Notes: a model not told the origin generated them from the letters alone. A stretch of 64,000 bases of DNA from Chara braunii (GCA_003427395.1 BFEA01000077.1:1515376-1579375), one strand, 5' to 3'; positions 22,100 to 33,527 are shown, counted from the stretch's first letter. Program-made: numbers and translations.

Positions 22100-24060
22100 T
22101 TCTTTTGATTGGGGTATTTGGCTGAGGCCTGCGCGCGTGCGGAAAACGATCCCGACGACGGCATCGACGACGACGGCGTGACTTCGGGCGGTGAATGGAG
22201 CGGCGTAAGATAGCGCGCGGGGCTGGGGAGACCGCTACGACGGCTGCACGCCGGTGAGACTTTCCTCCGCGACGGTCATTGGAGTCCTCGCCTGAGTATT
22301 CGCTGCCACCACTAGGGCCCGTGCCGGGCCCGGCATGTCAAGGGCCATGCCTGGACAGGCAGCAGGCCTACGCCTTTGGCTTTATGGCCGCTGTTGGCGT
22401 ACGGTTTGCCCCTTGGGGACCCAAAAAGGTGGACAGCGCTGTTTGAGTGGGGGCTTGGTCGTTACAGGCCCAAGGTGGTGAGGGCTCGGCCGGAGCGGAG
22501 CCAGCCAGAGGCGTGAGATACGGGCGCCGTGATGCACCCGGACGCGGCCCTGTGCGGATGCATGTGCCACGAGTTGGAGATGACGGGCGGGGCAGCACAT
22601 CCGGGTGGCATCGAATAGGCAGCACATGGGGGTGATCGAAAAGGGAGACCGAGGAGTACCCAGATGTAAGGTGGGTCGAGGTGCGGAGCCAAGTGGCCGT
22701 TGGGAAAGCCGCGGGCCATCGCCCCGGCCATGTCCTTCGGGACATCCGTTAAAATTGGAACGATACAGTGCAGATAGCATGACCCCTGCACAAGGACGGC
22801 ACGCATATATTTGCACTTGGCACTCGGCTAAGCCGTCGGACCGGGCAGCACCGGAGGGCCGGGGGACGTCAACAGTTGGGCGGGAGGGATGAACCGGGCC
22901 GGCGAACCGCGTCGGGTGCAAGCGAAGAAGACAGCGGGAAGGCTGGCTAAGCACAACCAGCGGGGTGAGAGAGACGACGGGCCGCGCGTTGCAGCGCAAG
23001 GAGAACGGGTGAATCCGAACCGGGGCGGGGGACCGTGCCGGATGCATGGGCAACTGAGTTGAAGATGGCGGGGCGACTGCGCCACCGAGCGACAGGGTGC
23101 TGAGGAGGGGGCACGAGTGAAGGTGGAAGATGGGCGTTGTGGAGAAGTCGGGGCGGTGTAGCGGAGCAGGTCCTGGAAGAAAGGGGTGAACGTGGACGGG
23201 TAAACGGGGCAGGTGCGTACGCGGAGAGGGCGAGTGGAGCGGGCGCTGCACTGGCGGGCCGAGAGGAGGGGGATGCGGGAGCAACTGGCCAGGCAGCGCA
23301 GCTTGGAGCGATAGCGGAGTACTGTCGGGGTGGGTGAACCTAGACGGAGTAGGGACTGGGTGCAGTTGGGTTATGAGAGGAGGAGCGGAGCGGGCTGCAG
23401 TGGAGGCAGGCGGAAAGGGATGACAGGGAGCGGGCGTTGAACAGTGGGGGAGGTGCTGCGCAGCGGAACGAACTACAGAGCAGAGTGCACTCGGACGTTA
23501 TCTGCGTCCGGATTCGTGCGCAGATCGCGACGGGGGAAAAAACGAGGATGGAAGGAGGAAAGCGGGAAGTGAACGAAGCTCACCCGCTTCTCAACGAAAT
23601 CGGGTGGGAGGAGAAGCGTTGTAGGATACTCGTGGTGGGGCGAGTCTATTGGAAAGGTTAGACTGGAGGGAAGGTTGGCAGGAATGGAGGTTAGTAGAGG
23701 AGTTAGTGCGTCTGGGCTATGGCGGAGGTGAAGAAGCAGGGAAGAGAGAAGTGGGAAAGCGATTCCTCACTCGATTCCTTATGGAATCGAGTGAGATGGA
23801 ATGTTGAATAAGGGTTCTCGATGGCTGCAAGCTAGGATACGGAGTTGGTTTCTAGTAGTAGTGGGAAGGCTTTGGAATTTGATGGGTAGGGGCTGCGCCA
23901 GAGGGACGAGTGACTTTGGGACATCCTGCATCTGGCCGCTTTTCGGCAATAGGTTCGTTTCGTTTTTTTTTCTGTTTGGTCTTGTTTCTCTCTTTCGGCT
24001 TATATTAGCGTGGGAGTGGCCTACCTCTATCCTCCCCCGAGCAGCCTGCGGAAGAACGTT
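22100..24060. other. GC-rich stretch, no gene identified
   Basis: GC-rich DNA with long frames on both strands (the longest is 22382-23284, minus). They are Pro/Arg/Ser-rich and show no domain. The U6-like sequence at 22732 lies inside that longest frame, which argues against the frame being a gene. Confidence 0.5.
22732..22812 (+). pseudogene. Diverged U6 snRNA pseudogene
   Basis: Starts GTCCTTCGGGACATCCG, continues with TTAAAATTGGAACGATACAG and then a damaged catalytic core (GCAGATAGCATGACCCC), and fades after ACGCATATAT. U6 has ACAGAGAAGATTAGCATGGCCCC at that place, so the invariant ACAGAGA box is disrupted (ACAGTGCAGA). The 3' end is lost and there is no T-run terminator. It is a truncated, non-functional copy. 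Confidence 0.85.
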
Positions 24061-24080
24061 CGGGTTGAAGGAGAGTTGGG

Positions 24081-24101
24081 AGAGAGAGAGAGAGAGAGAG
24101 G
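24081..24101 (+). repeat. (GA)n microsatellite
   Basis: Short pure GA run. Confidence 0.8.
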
Positions 24102-24477
24102 TCAGGCTACCACCAGTCGAGTGAGGACGAACTGTCCACAGCCAATCGAGCGGGAACGACCGTTAGCGGCCAATGCCGGGTGTACCGGGAGCCGAGCCAC
24201 GGTGCCAGAAATGCGCGGGCTGCTAGCAGGAGGAGCCGGGAAGGGCAGCGTTTGGCTGCATAGCTCCAGGTCCCAGAGAAAGATTCATTCTCAGTTTGCA
24301 CATATGCGGTCGCTGTTACCGCGGTCACAACCGCCCCTCCACCGAGGGTTATCTTGGTTACGTCCGGTGTGAATCCGTCTGGTATCTCCGCCAGCTACAT
24401 CGAGTAAAGATGGGTAGGTAATAAGGAAGGCTGGGTGAAAGAAAGAGGGGGGGGCTTCTACATCTGGCACTGGCTGT

Positions 24478-24565
24478 GAGTGTTACCTGTAGGTGATAAC
24501 GACAGTTTTGTCGGAGTGACTCCCTGGCTCAGTGGGTGGCGGGAGCCAACAGTCCGCGGGGTCGG
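24478..24565 (+). repeat. Dispersed repeat C, copy 1
   Basis: Carries GGTGATAACGACAG, GTCGGAGTGACTCCCTGG, CTCAGTGGGTGGCGGGA and CCAACAGTCCGCGGGG. The same words in order occur at 31035-31110 and, more diverged, at 36046-36120. Function unknown; no coding potential. Confidence 0.65.
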
Positions 24566-25539
24566 AGACCTACCTGTTGACCGGTGTGCTGCCCATCCCG
24601 TCGGGAGGCTAGCCATGGAACCGTAGACTCACTCGCTGGCCGATGCGCTGCATATTGCACCGAGCAAGGCAGTAGACCTACCCATTGGCCGGTGCGGCAC
24701 TCATCGTGCCGAGAGGGGCAATTGCAGGCGGGGTGTGAGAGGCGGGCGTGCTACCAGTTGACGCCTGTTCGTTCTTTGGGCCGAAGCTGCGATAGGGCTG
24801 GTTGCAAGGCTGCAGATTTAACTAGTGGCCGGCGGATTGTTCGTCCTACCGGATGAAATAACTAGAGGCGAGCCGCAAGGGTTGTAAGTTCACGCCTGCT
24901 CAGCATACTTTGGGGACCCTCGCTGCAGTTTGGAGGGTCATCAGGATGTCAACAGTTGATGATCGACTTCAGTTCGACCCGGCTGTTATGCAAGTTGGCT
25001 GCCATTGCGATGCCCTCAGGCGCATCAAGGTTTGAAGGCCCTCTCGTGCGAGTCTGAGAGCACCCTCCTTGGATCTGAGAGTCTGAAACCTTTTCCCTCT
25101 ACCTTTCTTATTCTCAGTCTAGTCTACTGGTCCTGAGAGGAAGACGGGAGGCGGGATTGCAACCCGTAATCCGTGTCAAGGCCTCTGTGGGAGGTTCGCC
25201 CCACCGATTGCGGGAGCTCTACCGGGCCTGAGGAGGAGTCCTGGAGGCAGGGAACTGAGTGGTAATTCTCTGACTCCCTCTATAAAACCAACTATAACCC
25301 TTAGTTGTATACCTTTCTATGGTTTGACTGAGTGTATTGCGTGAGTCATGTACTTTGACTTTGGTTTGACTTCCAGGATTTGAATTCAAACTAAGTAAAG
25401 AAACGTGTGTGCAAGGTCAGTTTCAGGTTTGTTGGTTGCCTGAAAGCAGATTGTAAACGAAAGAGGGTTGCATCTGGGAGGGGGGCAGTATTGTGTGCAG
25501 TCTGATTGGGTCATTGAGGCTGGGAGGTCCCCATAAGTC

Positions 25540-26040
25540 TGGGGAAGCCCAGCGTTTTGTTTATTTTGGGTTTGCATGGAGCAATCAGGCCGCTCTATAA
25601 GTTTAGGTAGCCTGAGTGCTTTGGAGGTTGGGATGTCCCCATAAGTTTGGGGAGACCCGGTGCTGTGTCTTCATAGAGGGTTAGGCCGCTCTATAAGTTT
25701 AGGTGGCCTGACTGCTCTGACTGGCGAGGGGTTGATTGCGCTTGATTTCCAGTGACTCAGGACGCGGTGCCTTGAGTTGCCTTGTTTTCTTTGGGTTTTC
25801 CTGAGTTTCCTTTGTTTCTGAACGAGGGGGCTGAGTTGTTCTGTAAGTTCAGGTGGCTAAATCTCTTCCTGCTTTTATTCTGAAGAAGTAATCTTTGGCA
25901 GAGAGGCAGACGCTTTTGTAAGTTCAAGGGGTTTAACTCCTTGCCACACACATAATGGCTCAGAGAGAAATGAATCTGGCAGAGAGTTAGATCTTTCTGT
26001 AAGTTCAGGGGGTCTGGCTCAAAGCCTCGCACATGTTGGA
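25540..26040 (+). repeat. Tandem repeat block, variable units
   Basis: The word TATAAGTTTAGGT or TGTAAGTTCAGGG followed by GGCCTGA or GGTCTGGCT recurs several times at irregular spacing of roughly 80-140 bp. Related words (GTAAGTTCAGGTGGTCTGAC) reappear near 26600. The block looks like old, diverged tandem repeats. Confidence 0.6.
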
Positions 26041-26200
26041 ACCCAAGGTTATAATTTGGCTATACGTTATTATTATTCTATTTAAAAACAGGCTAGTCAG
26101 ACACGGGTTCCATAAGATTGGATGGTCTGACTATAGCTTATCGTAAACTAAAGAGAGTACAATTAAGAATATAATTGAAGGTAATCTGACCCGGTTGATC

Positions 26201-26530
26201 ATTGTTTCTAAGATGAATGACTCAGTCCTACGCCCACTTTGAAGATTAAGTTCAGAGAGATATATATAACTTGGCTATTTAAACAGTTCAGGGCGACTAA
26301 AATGGTCTAGTCATATGCCCAAGGAAGAGAAAAGTTGTTGTGCCCTCTGTTTGTGTATACTTAGCATTGTTTCTAGGATGAATGACTCAGTCCTACGCCC
26401 ACTTTGAAGATTAAGTTCAGAGAGATACATATAACTTGGTTATTTAAACAGTTCAGAGCGACTAAAGTAGTTTAGTCATATGCCCAAGGAAGAGAAAAGT
26501 TGTTGTGCCCTCTGTTTGTGTACACTTAGC
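26201..26530 (+). repeat. Tandem duplication, 165 bp x 2
   Basis: Unit 1 (26201-26365) and unit 2 (26366-26530) both run from ATTGTTTCTA(A/G)GATGAATG to TTTGTGTA(T/C)ACTTAGC and differ at only a few positions. A head-to-tail duplication much younger than the surrounding repeat block. Confidence 0.9.
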
Positions 26531-26859
26531 TAAGTCAGAACGCTCTATAAGTTTAGGCGTTCTGACTTTAGGCCTGGCTAAGTTAGGCGCGCTCTGTAAG
26601 TTCAGGTGGTCTGACCTATGCCTTATGTAAGCTGGGTATAAAGGGTTAAAGCATAGAAAGATTATGAACTATTGTTTGTTCAGGTATACCTTAGGATGGT
26701 GAGAGTACTTATCTTTGTGGTTTGGCCTGCATGTGACTGAGTGAGGCTACTACTTGATTTGAGTTTCAGTTTGATAGGTAGTCGCTTTAGTCGCTCGCCA
26801 CGTGCTAGAGTCATAGGAGTTAGTTTCAATTCCTGCATTTTCTGAGCTAAGTTTTTTGC

Positions 26860-27460
26860 TTAGATCAATTCTCGCATTTTCTGGGATCATTTTTTTGTAC
26901 TTGGCTTTTATAAATCTAGGCAAGCTACTTTCCCTACGGGAAGCGCTGCCGAAATTTCTACAAATTCAAGGAGTTAGTCAACTTTTGACTTGTCAAGGTG
27001 CAACTTATCCTTTCTTTATATCTGGCTTAGTAAAAATCTGGAAAGTCTCATTTTCTAAAGGGAGTGTTGCCCAAATTTTTGCTAATTCAGAGAGTTGGAC
27101 AAAATTGAACTTTGAGAAGTCAAAGTTGTTCTCAAATTCTGGACTTGGCTTTGTATAAATTTTGGAATAACACTTTTCTAAAGAGAATGCTGCCGAAATT
27201 TCTGCAAAACTAAGGAGTTGGTTGAATCTTGCCTAAATTGGACGCAGGTTGTCTTTTGAGTTCATATCTGACTTAGTGTAAATCTGGGAAGTCTCCCCCT
27301 CTAAAGGGCTTGCTACCCAAATTTTTACTAATTCAGGGAGTTAGACAGAATTTGACTTTCCATAGTTGGAGTTTATTTCTGCTTTCATATTTGGGCTAAT
27401 ATAAATTCTGAAAAGACACTTTTCCTACGGGAAGCGCTGCCGAAATTTTCTAAGTTTAGA
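26860..27460 (+). repeat. Tandem repeat block, about 130-bp units
   Basis: Roughly five diverged units. Each has a CTTTTCTAAAG- or CTTTCCCTACGGG-type word, then GCTGCCGAAATTT or TTGCCCAAATTTTT, then A-TTCA-GGAGTT, and a TTTGACTT-like word. Two alternating variants (GCCGAAAT and CCCAAATT) suggest a higher-order dimer. The open frame at 26856-27158 is a by-product. Confidence 0.75.
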
Positions 27461-27499
27461 GGAGATAAATTATATTTTGACAAGTGACGATTCTGACAA

Positions 27500-29690
27500 T
27501 CCACTCTGTATAGAGGAGATTATGTCAGGGTCTACCTTTGTTTGGGCTCTGCTTAGAGGTAGATTCGGGCTTAATTAAGTAAAGCGATCTTTATGAGATC
27601 ATGGTGTGGAAGTTTTTCTCCATTGACTCATAGGTTTAGCTTGGGGGTTGACCTGTCTTGTGGTACAAGTCCGTTGGACCGTTTGATTCAGGACTTGGAC
27701 TAGTTTCAGCTTGATCCCACGAGGATCATCTTCGGTTATCACTGATAACAGGTCGGTTGCCGATTCGTCGGTTTACGATTCAATTTCAATTCACTCCTAC
27801 CTCTTAACCTAAAGGTTTTAGCCTTGTGATTGAACTGTTTTGTTGTGTTTTCACCCGGACTTTATTGAATGACCATCCAACAAAAGTACTGAATATTTAT
27901 TTAAGAGTTGCACGAGTGAGGTTTGTATGGCTAAAGCGAGGGGTATGAGTGCGAGGAATGATTGAAGTCGACCCTGTGTAATGCGTGGACTTCTTGTTGA
28001 ATCTTTGATGTGATTGCAGGTATGGTTGTGGTTCGGACTCTGGATGTGATTGTCTGCGATCTCATACATATATGGCTGAGAGAAGCCTCACTGTGACTGT
28101 GAGAAGTTATCGTCCTATATAATCAACCCTTATGTATTTATAAGTGCCATGAGTATTAAAGAGGCCTACTGTGAATGTGAACAAGGGTTAACTAAATTAT
28201 GTCTCGAGAGAGAAGGGAGGTTCCCTTTTTACCCTTGCTTTTTAGAGTTTGTATGGTTGGACGTTGTAGTCCGTGGCACAGGTATGGACCTGTGTACCAC
28301 CCACTGAGCACAGAGCGCAGAACAGGGTGGGTGGTCTTCAACCGCGCATGGCGGTTGTCCAGCGTCGAGAGATCAACCCTCAAGGCGCGTGTCAACCGAC
28401 ACTTGAGTGTCGAATGCGACCCTCGAGATTAACGAGGACGCGTGAATATGGGTACTACATAGTACGCCATCACTGCGACTGCTTGCATACGCTTGCATTG
28501 CGAGTCAACATGAGTTAGCCCTGCGTCCGCGTGGTTTTATACAGAGTCTCGCTCGCGATGCCTATTCGATTTCCGCGCCGGGAAGTTATGGAACGGTTAC
28601 TGAAGGGACTAGGAGTGTTGTCGCGTTGTTCGATGTGCGTGCGTGTGTGCGTGTTTTATTTTTTTGTTCGTAGAGTGGTGCGCGCGTGGTGTGTGCGATG
28701 CGTCCTAGTCGACCGACGACGAGCCGCGCTTGGGACTTTAGCCCCCCCAAGATGTCGGTTGGCGTGCGGACCCGATAGGCGTATTATCGCTCGTACCCCC
28801 ATGCTACAGCGAACGAGAAAACGCCCTCGGCTGGTCCACCTCTGCGATTGCAACCGAGTAGCTTTCGTACTGTGGACTGGTAGCTCGGCGGGGATACGCC
28901 CAGCGAAGGGAGGTGACAACTCCCATAAGGTGGAGGTAAGTTGTGCCTCGTGTAGGCCTTATCCTATCGTAGGGGCTCGCAAGAGGTATGGCTGGCGCAG
29001 TCGGTCGGAGCGGCTTAAGGAAGCTCCATTTCCGCGTTCGTGACGAGGTAGGTCCAACTCCTGTTTGACGCGGCCGAGAGGGTCCCGCACCGTCGTGTGC
29101 GGTGCCAGACCGATGCGCGCGACAGCGCGACAGCCACTGCTCGCCTACCTCCCTCTCTCTCTCTCTCCACTTACACGCACTGCACTCGACAGCTGGAGAA
29201 AATAACCGGCATTCGAACGACACAATTGTACGTGTACAGTTTCTGAACGCGGGTCCCTCTTATGCACATCGTTGTTGACGCACTTTACCCAATTAAGCCA
29301 CTTCTGGCAACCGGAAAAACAACAAGTTGTCACGTTAATTTTTTTTTAAGTTTTGCAATAAATAAATAAATAATGCAAATCCCTCCCTCTTGCGTGCGTT
29401 CGGCTTCGAGCGAGACCACGGTCTACATCGGTTCTTAGTTTTAGGAGTCTGTGATTGTGCTTCGGAACAACAAATGCAGTTATGCAAATAATAAACTTAA
29501 AATACAATATAGAACTCGTCACGATTGTCAACTTTTGCGGGGTTGAGAACTATGACAAGATCAGCAGTGAGCATTACATCAAGCATACGCAATGAAAACG
29601 AATCACGATTACTTGACTCAAGGCAAAGACAAGATGAATAATAAGGTGAGAACTCGTAATACCTATACCCTTAAAGGATACAGCGATCCC
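27500..29690. other. No gene identified
   Basis: Frames such as 28531-29043 (170 residues, Arg/Cys-rich) show no domain. A short dyad lies near 28299-28333 (CACCCACTGAGC..GGGTGGGTGGT). The DNA from 28200 to 29150 is richer in CG dinucleotides than its flanks. Confidence 0.4.
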
Positions 29691-29699
29691 ACCCATTGA

Positions 29700-30026
29700 C
29701 CTTGGCGAGGGTCCATGAAAAATTGTGGCAGGGGCCCGTCGTCGGGTGTGTCAGGGAGGGACAGGATCGACGCGGCCTCAAAAAACAAGCGACTTGGAAG
29801 GAAGAGGACTAGCGCGGACCAACGCAGTCACAAAAAACAAGCGGTGCAGGAGGGACAAGTCCGGCCACAAAAACCAAGCGAAGAGCAAGGGGAGAGGAAA
29901 AGTTGGCACGGGGTCAGGCGTCGGGCGAGGGAGTGTCCGGACCAGCATCGAACTGTGCAAACTCCCAGCAAGTGCGGGGGCGAAGCTTCGGGCGTTGGAG
30001 AGAGAGACAGAGAGAGACAACGAGCA

Positions 30027-30068
<42 letters not shown>

Positions 30069-30170
30069 GTCGGGGAGAGAGAGAGAGAGGCGAAGCGAGG
30101 GGTGGGCCACTCACGCGAGCATCGGGTGCTTCCAGGCGAGCGGGCGAAGCAACGGTGTGAAATGGAGGAC

Positions 30171-30213
<43 letters not shown>

Positions 30214-30215
30214 GT
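29700..30215 (+). repeat. Tandem and (GA)n repeats
   Basis: Imperfect units ending in CAAAAAACAAGCG or CAAAAACCAAGCG (about 29778-29880) are followed by (GA)n arrays at about 30000-30090 and 30172-30212. Arg/Glu-rich and Ser/Leu-rich frames here reflect the GA/CT repeats. Confidence 0.85.
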
Positions 30216-30330
30216 AAGTCTGCCGCTAGACCCCGTAACTAGCCTCGCGCTACTTCCATCGATAGGTTGACCAAAATCGCGTGAATCTTCCGCTAGAACA
30301 TCGATACATACACTACTACGCGCGCATGAC

Positions 30331-30363
<33 letters not shown>

Positions 30364-30538
30364 GGTGAGAGAGAGAGAGAGAGAGGGTACTTCCATCGAT
30401 AGAATGAGCAAAATAGAATGAATCTACCGCTAGACCCAGCGACTCTCCTTACACTACTTTCATCGATAGGATGAGCAAAATTGAATGAATCTTCCACTAG
30501 AACATCGAAATAAACACTATCACACGCGAGCGCGCATA

Positions 30539-30631
<93 letters not shown>

Positions 30632-30720
30632 TTTCCGACCATGCACGCAAAAAAATAGAGAGAGACGACATCCATCGATAGGGTGAGCAGAGACACACTC
30701 GATTAAAGTAGCACGAGGCC
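30215..30720 (+). repeat. Dispersed repeat D in a microsatellite-rich cluster
   Basis: A unit of about 75 bp recurs: TACTTCCATCGATAGG..GAGCAAAAT..GAATCTTCCGCTAGAACATCGA, at about 30250, 30390, 30460 and 30668, with an inverted copy at about 31990-32036. The units alternate with (TG)n, (GA)n and poly(T) runs (for example 30330-30351, 30536-30630). It looks like a short mobile or satellite repeat that carries its own microsatellite. Confidence 0.7.
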
Positions 30721-30776
30721 AGTCGCGGGGCTCGAGATTTACCTGTTGGCCGCTGCGTTGCTCATTTCGATGGAAC

Positions 30777-30856
<80 letters not shown>
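30777..30856 (+). repeat. (CT)n(CA)n compound microsatellite
   Basis: A CT run passes directly into a CA run with a single TACA interruption. Confidence 0.95.
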
Positions 30857-30859
<3 letters not shown>

Positions 30860-31034
30860 AGTTTTATGTCTGTTAATCTTTCTCCTGTTGTCTGTCCTCC
30901 AGATTTTATCCCAAGTAGTTTTTGTGTGCCAAACTGAGCACCCTCGAGCAGTGCTAAGCAGTCGGTGGTCCCTCGTTTGAAGTGCCTACTGCACTCTTAT
31001 GGGGGCTGATCAGTTCCGGTTGTCTATGTTGCTT

Positions 31035-31110
31035 ATGGGTGATGACGGATGCTCGTCGGAGCGACTCCCTGGCTCAGTGGGTGGTGGGAACCAACAGTCT
31101 GCGGGGTGCA
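31035..31110 (+). repeat. Dispersed repeat C, copy 2
   Basis: Shares GGTGATGACGG, GTCGGAGCGACTCCCTGG, CTCAGTGGGTGG and CCAACAGTCTGCGGGG with the copy at 24478. A weaker third copy starts near 36046. Here it lies about 400 bp upstream of the hammerhead-like sequence. Confidence 0.65.
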
Positions 31111-31505
31111 ATCGTGATGTGAGTAGGTCATGTGCTGCTTTGCTCCGTGTTGGATGTGTGGACGTCCTCATCTACGCTCCGCCGCTGCCCTGCTGCCTGT
31201 CCTGCTTGCTTTGCATGTGGCTCTCTGCATATTGTTGTGTTCATTGTGTGGCGTGGCCGTGTTGTTGGTCTTGCCTTGCGCTTTTTTACTCCACTTCCTT
31301 GCTGCTCATCCGCTGGCCGTGACTTCCGTGTTTCCGCACTTTGTGCCATGTCTTTCCTTGAATCGTTTTTGGCGTTGTGCAGCCGTGTTGCCTCTACTGT
31401 GTTGTCTGGTGCTGCATCGCCACCTATGTTCCACTTGGGGACAGACTGCCTTCAACAAGGGTCAACGGGTTTATGACCCAAACCATCTAACACGGAGATT
31501 CCCGC

Positions 31506-31561
31506 AGATTGTCGAGGGTTCAGCATCCTGATGAGTCTGTGAAACTCCGACGAAACAGTCT
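31506..31561 (+). ncRNA. Hammerhead-ribozyme-like motif, copy 1 (type III)
   Basis: Self-cleaving RNA motif judged from sequence and pairing. Helix III: AGAUUGU (31506-31512) pairs with ACAGUCU (31555-31561), 7 bp with one G-U. The cleavage triplet is GUC (31511-31513). Helix I is a closed hairpin GAGG-GUUCAG-CAUC (31514-31527) with one G-A mismatch. The core CUGAUGA (31528-31534) and GAAA (31552-31555) are both intact. Helix II closes with GUC/GAC pairs (31535-31537 with 31549-31551), then a mismatch and a G-C pair. The order helix III, helix I hairpin, core, helix II, core, helix III is the type-III topology. Such ribozymes are known in plant retrozymes and Penelope-like elements; the carrier here is not identified. 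Confidence 0.7.
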
Positions 31562-31589
31562 ATCGTCAGTTTTATTTTATTTATTTCAA

Positions 31590-32069
31590 TTTGTGTTTTT
31601 TGGTCCTTTCTCTTGTTGTTTGTTTCTTTTGTTGCTCTTTGGCTTGCCTATAAATTGGCAGGCGTTGTGTCATTTGTTTGCCCACCCACCTCCCCCGTTG
31701 CGGCTTGTCGTTCTATGCCTTACTGGTTGTCTTGTGAGCCCTCAACCTTTCAGGCTTGGGAGTGTATGTTTTTTTCTATCTTCCGTATGCCTAATGGACT
31801 TGCAGTGCCACTTTAAGGGTTGTCTATTGACTTGGCTCACTCAGATGCGTGTTTCCTCCTGAAGTATTGTGTCAGTACGGGCCACAGTATATCTGCCGGA
31901 GATGTTCGCCATGTGTCTTTGCACACACATTAACACGCACACAAAAGAAAAAAGGAAAAAAAAAAGTGTGACAATGTATATTTTCATGTTCTAGCGGCAG
32001 GTTCATTCCATTTTGCTCATCCTATCGATGGAAGTACCATGCAGCCAGCCGCGACGTTGGAGACTTACA
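31590..32069. other. T-rich DNA without genes
   Basis: Nothing recognised apart from the inverted repeat D copy at 31990-32036. Short frames lack motifs. Confidence 0.4.
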
Positions 32070-32202
32070 NNNNNNNNNNNNNNNNNNNNNNNNNNNNNNN
32101 NNNNNNNNNNNNNNNNNNNNNNNNNNNNNNNNNNNNNNNNNNNNNNNNNNNNNNNNNNNNNNNNNNNNNNNNNNNNNNNNNNNNNNNNNNNNNNNNNNNN
32201 NN
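32070..32202. other. Assembly gap (N run)
   Basis: About 133 undetermined bases, flanked by a repeat D copy on the left and CT/CA microsatellite on the right, so the gap probably results from repeats. Confidence 1.
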
Positions 32203-33060
32203 CCATGTTCTAGCCAGTACCCTCTCTCTCTCTCCCTCTCACACACACTCACACACACACACGCACACAAAAAAAAGCCCCGAAAGCACCCCTCCCGGAA
32301 CCAGGTTGCGAGGTTGCACAAGGGGGAAGAGGTGAGAGAGAGAGAGAGAGAGTCTCCTTTGTTTTTGGGCGGGGGGGGAGAATTTTCCAAATACCCACAT
32401 AAGTTCAAATATATGTCAAAATATCCCTAAAAGATATGGGAACAGTGGCATGGCCTTCTGACCGGACATATTTGTGTTATGCCCCTGTTAGGCGGGTGTG
32501 CAAATTTGCTTGGGCAGAGTCTGTAGGGGTACATTGCAAAAATGGGGCCAACTGATGGCTGGGGTGTTTCGCAAAATGTTGTTATCGTCCTTCGTCGAAG
32601 CGTAGCTGCGGCAGGTCCACTTGTGATATTAGAAAGTACAGATGAAAACACATGGTCAGCACTCGTCTAGAGTGCTCCCTCATCCCTTTCAACTCCCATC
32701 CTCAATCTGTTTTTTTTGGGAAAGAATGAAACTGAGACTGGTCACTTTCATCGGAGCTTTGCCCGGGTATGCTCAATAGTCCCTAGAGATGAACCGGTGT
32801 TGTGTAACTTGTCATTTTGATTATGAAAGAAAAAGAGATTTTCAATGATTTATTTTCCTCGATTCTTTGGACAGCATGTTCTCTCATGACCAGCTTGTGA
32901 CATTCCATATCCTGAGTTCTCTCTATTTTTCATCCCTCATACTTATTTTTGTTGATTCGATATCACGTCACTAGGATCTCTGCATCCCTTATAGTTTATT
33001 TTCTTGTCTTCATATTCAAGTGGAGAGAAGAGGCAAGGAAGAAGATGGAATACACAACTA
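32203..33060. other. Microsatellite then unannotated DNA
   Basis: A CT/CA tract at 32220-32270 and a GA tract at 32333-32352 are followed by AT-rich DNA with no recognised gene. Confidence 0.4.
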
Positions 33061-33067
33061 TCTGATA

Positions 33068-33527
33068 GGGCCTCGTTCGACACCACTACAAAACCCTTAC
33101 ATGTAAGGTTTTCGTCGTTCCACCCCTCCCTAATCCCGACAAAAAAGAAGTCGACCTTGTTTTCACATTTGCGGCTGTAAGGGCTGGCCCTACAAAAGTA
33201 AGGACTCCCCAGCCAAAACAGACCTTGATGTAAGGAGGCCCGTGGAGGTGACTTGAAAGTAGGGGGCGGCACCCTTACATCTGCGAAAGAACCCTTTCTA
33301 TTTTTTATATTTTTTAACATCAGCTGTGTCTTTCGGCCAATTAGAACGCAAACGGAGGCACCTGGAATGTAAGTGCGCCCAAGTGTAAGAACCCTTTTTA
33401 AGTGGCACTTTTAAACTCTTGTAAGTGGTTGTGGAACGAAAAATGAGGTAAGGGAAAATTAATCACATTTTCGCCGTAAGGGCGCCCTTACAAAGTACGG
33501 GTTTTGTAGTGGTGTCGAACGAGGCCC
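33068..33527. mobile_element. MITE with 29-bp perfect terminal inverted repeats (460 bp)
   Basis: Left end GGGCCTCGTTCGACACCACT then ACAAAACCC. The right end is its exact reverse complement, ending GTCGAACGAGGCCC. Both sides are flanked by ATA (33065-33067 and 33528-33530), consistent with a 3-bp target-site duplication. Inside are further TTAC/GTAAGG dyads but no transposase frame. GGGCC-type ends with 3-bp duplications suggest the PIF/Harbinger group, as a guess. A shorter relative with similar ends and the same ATA flanks is at 60007-60128. Confidence 0.88.

Noticed and set aside
22382-23284. 300-residue minus-strand frame
   Set aside because: Pro/Arg/Ser-rich in GC-rich DNA, overlapped by other frames, and it contains a U6 pseudogene, so it is not a conserved gene.
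29715-30270. Arg/Glu-rich frames of 150-180 residues
   Set aside because: They arise from (GA)n microsatellites and short tandem units.
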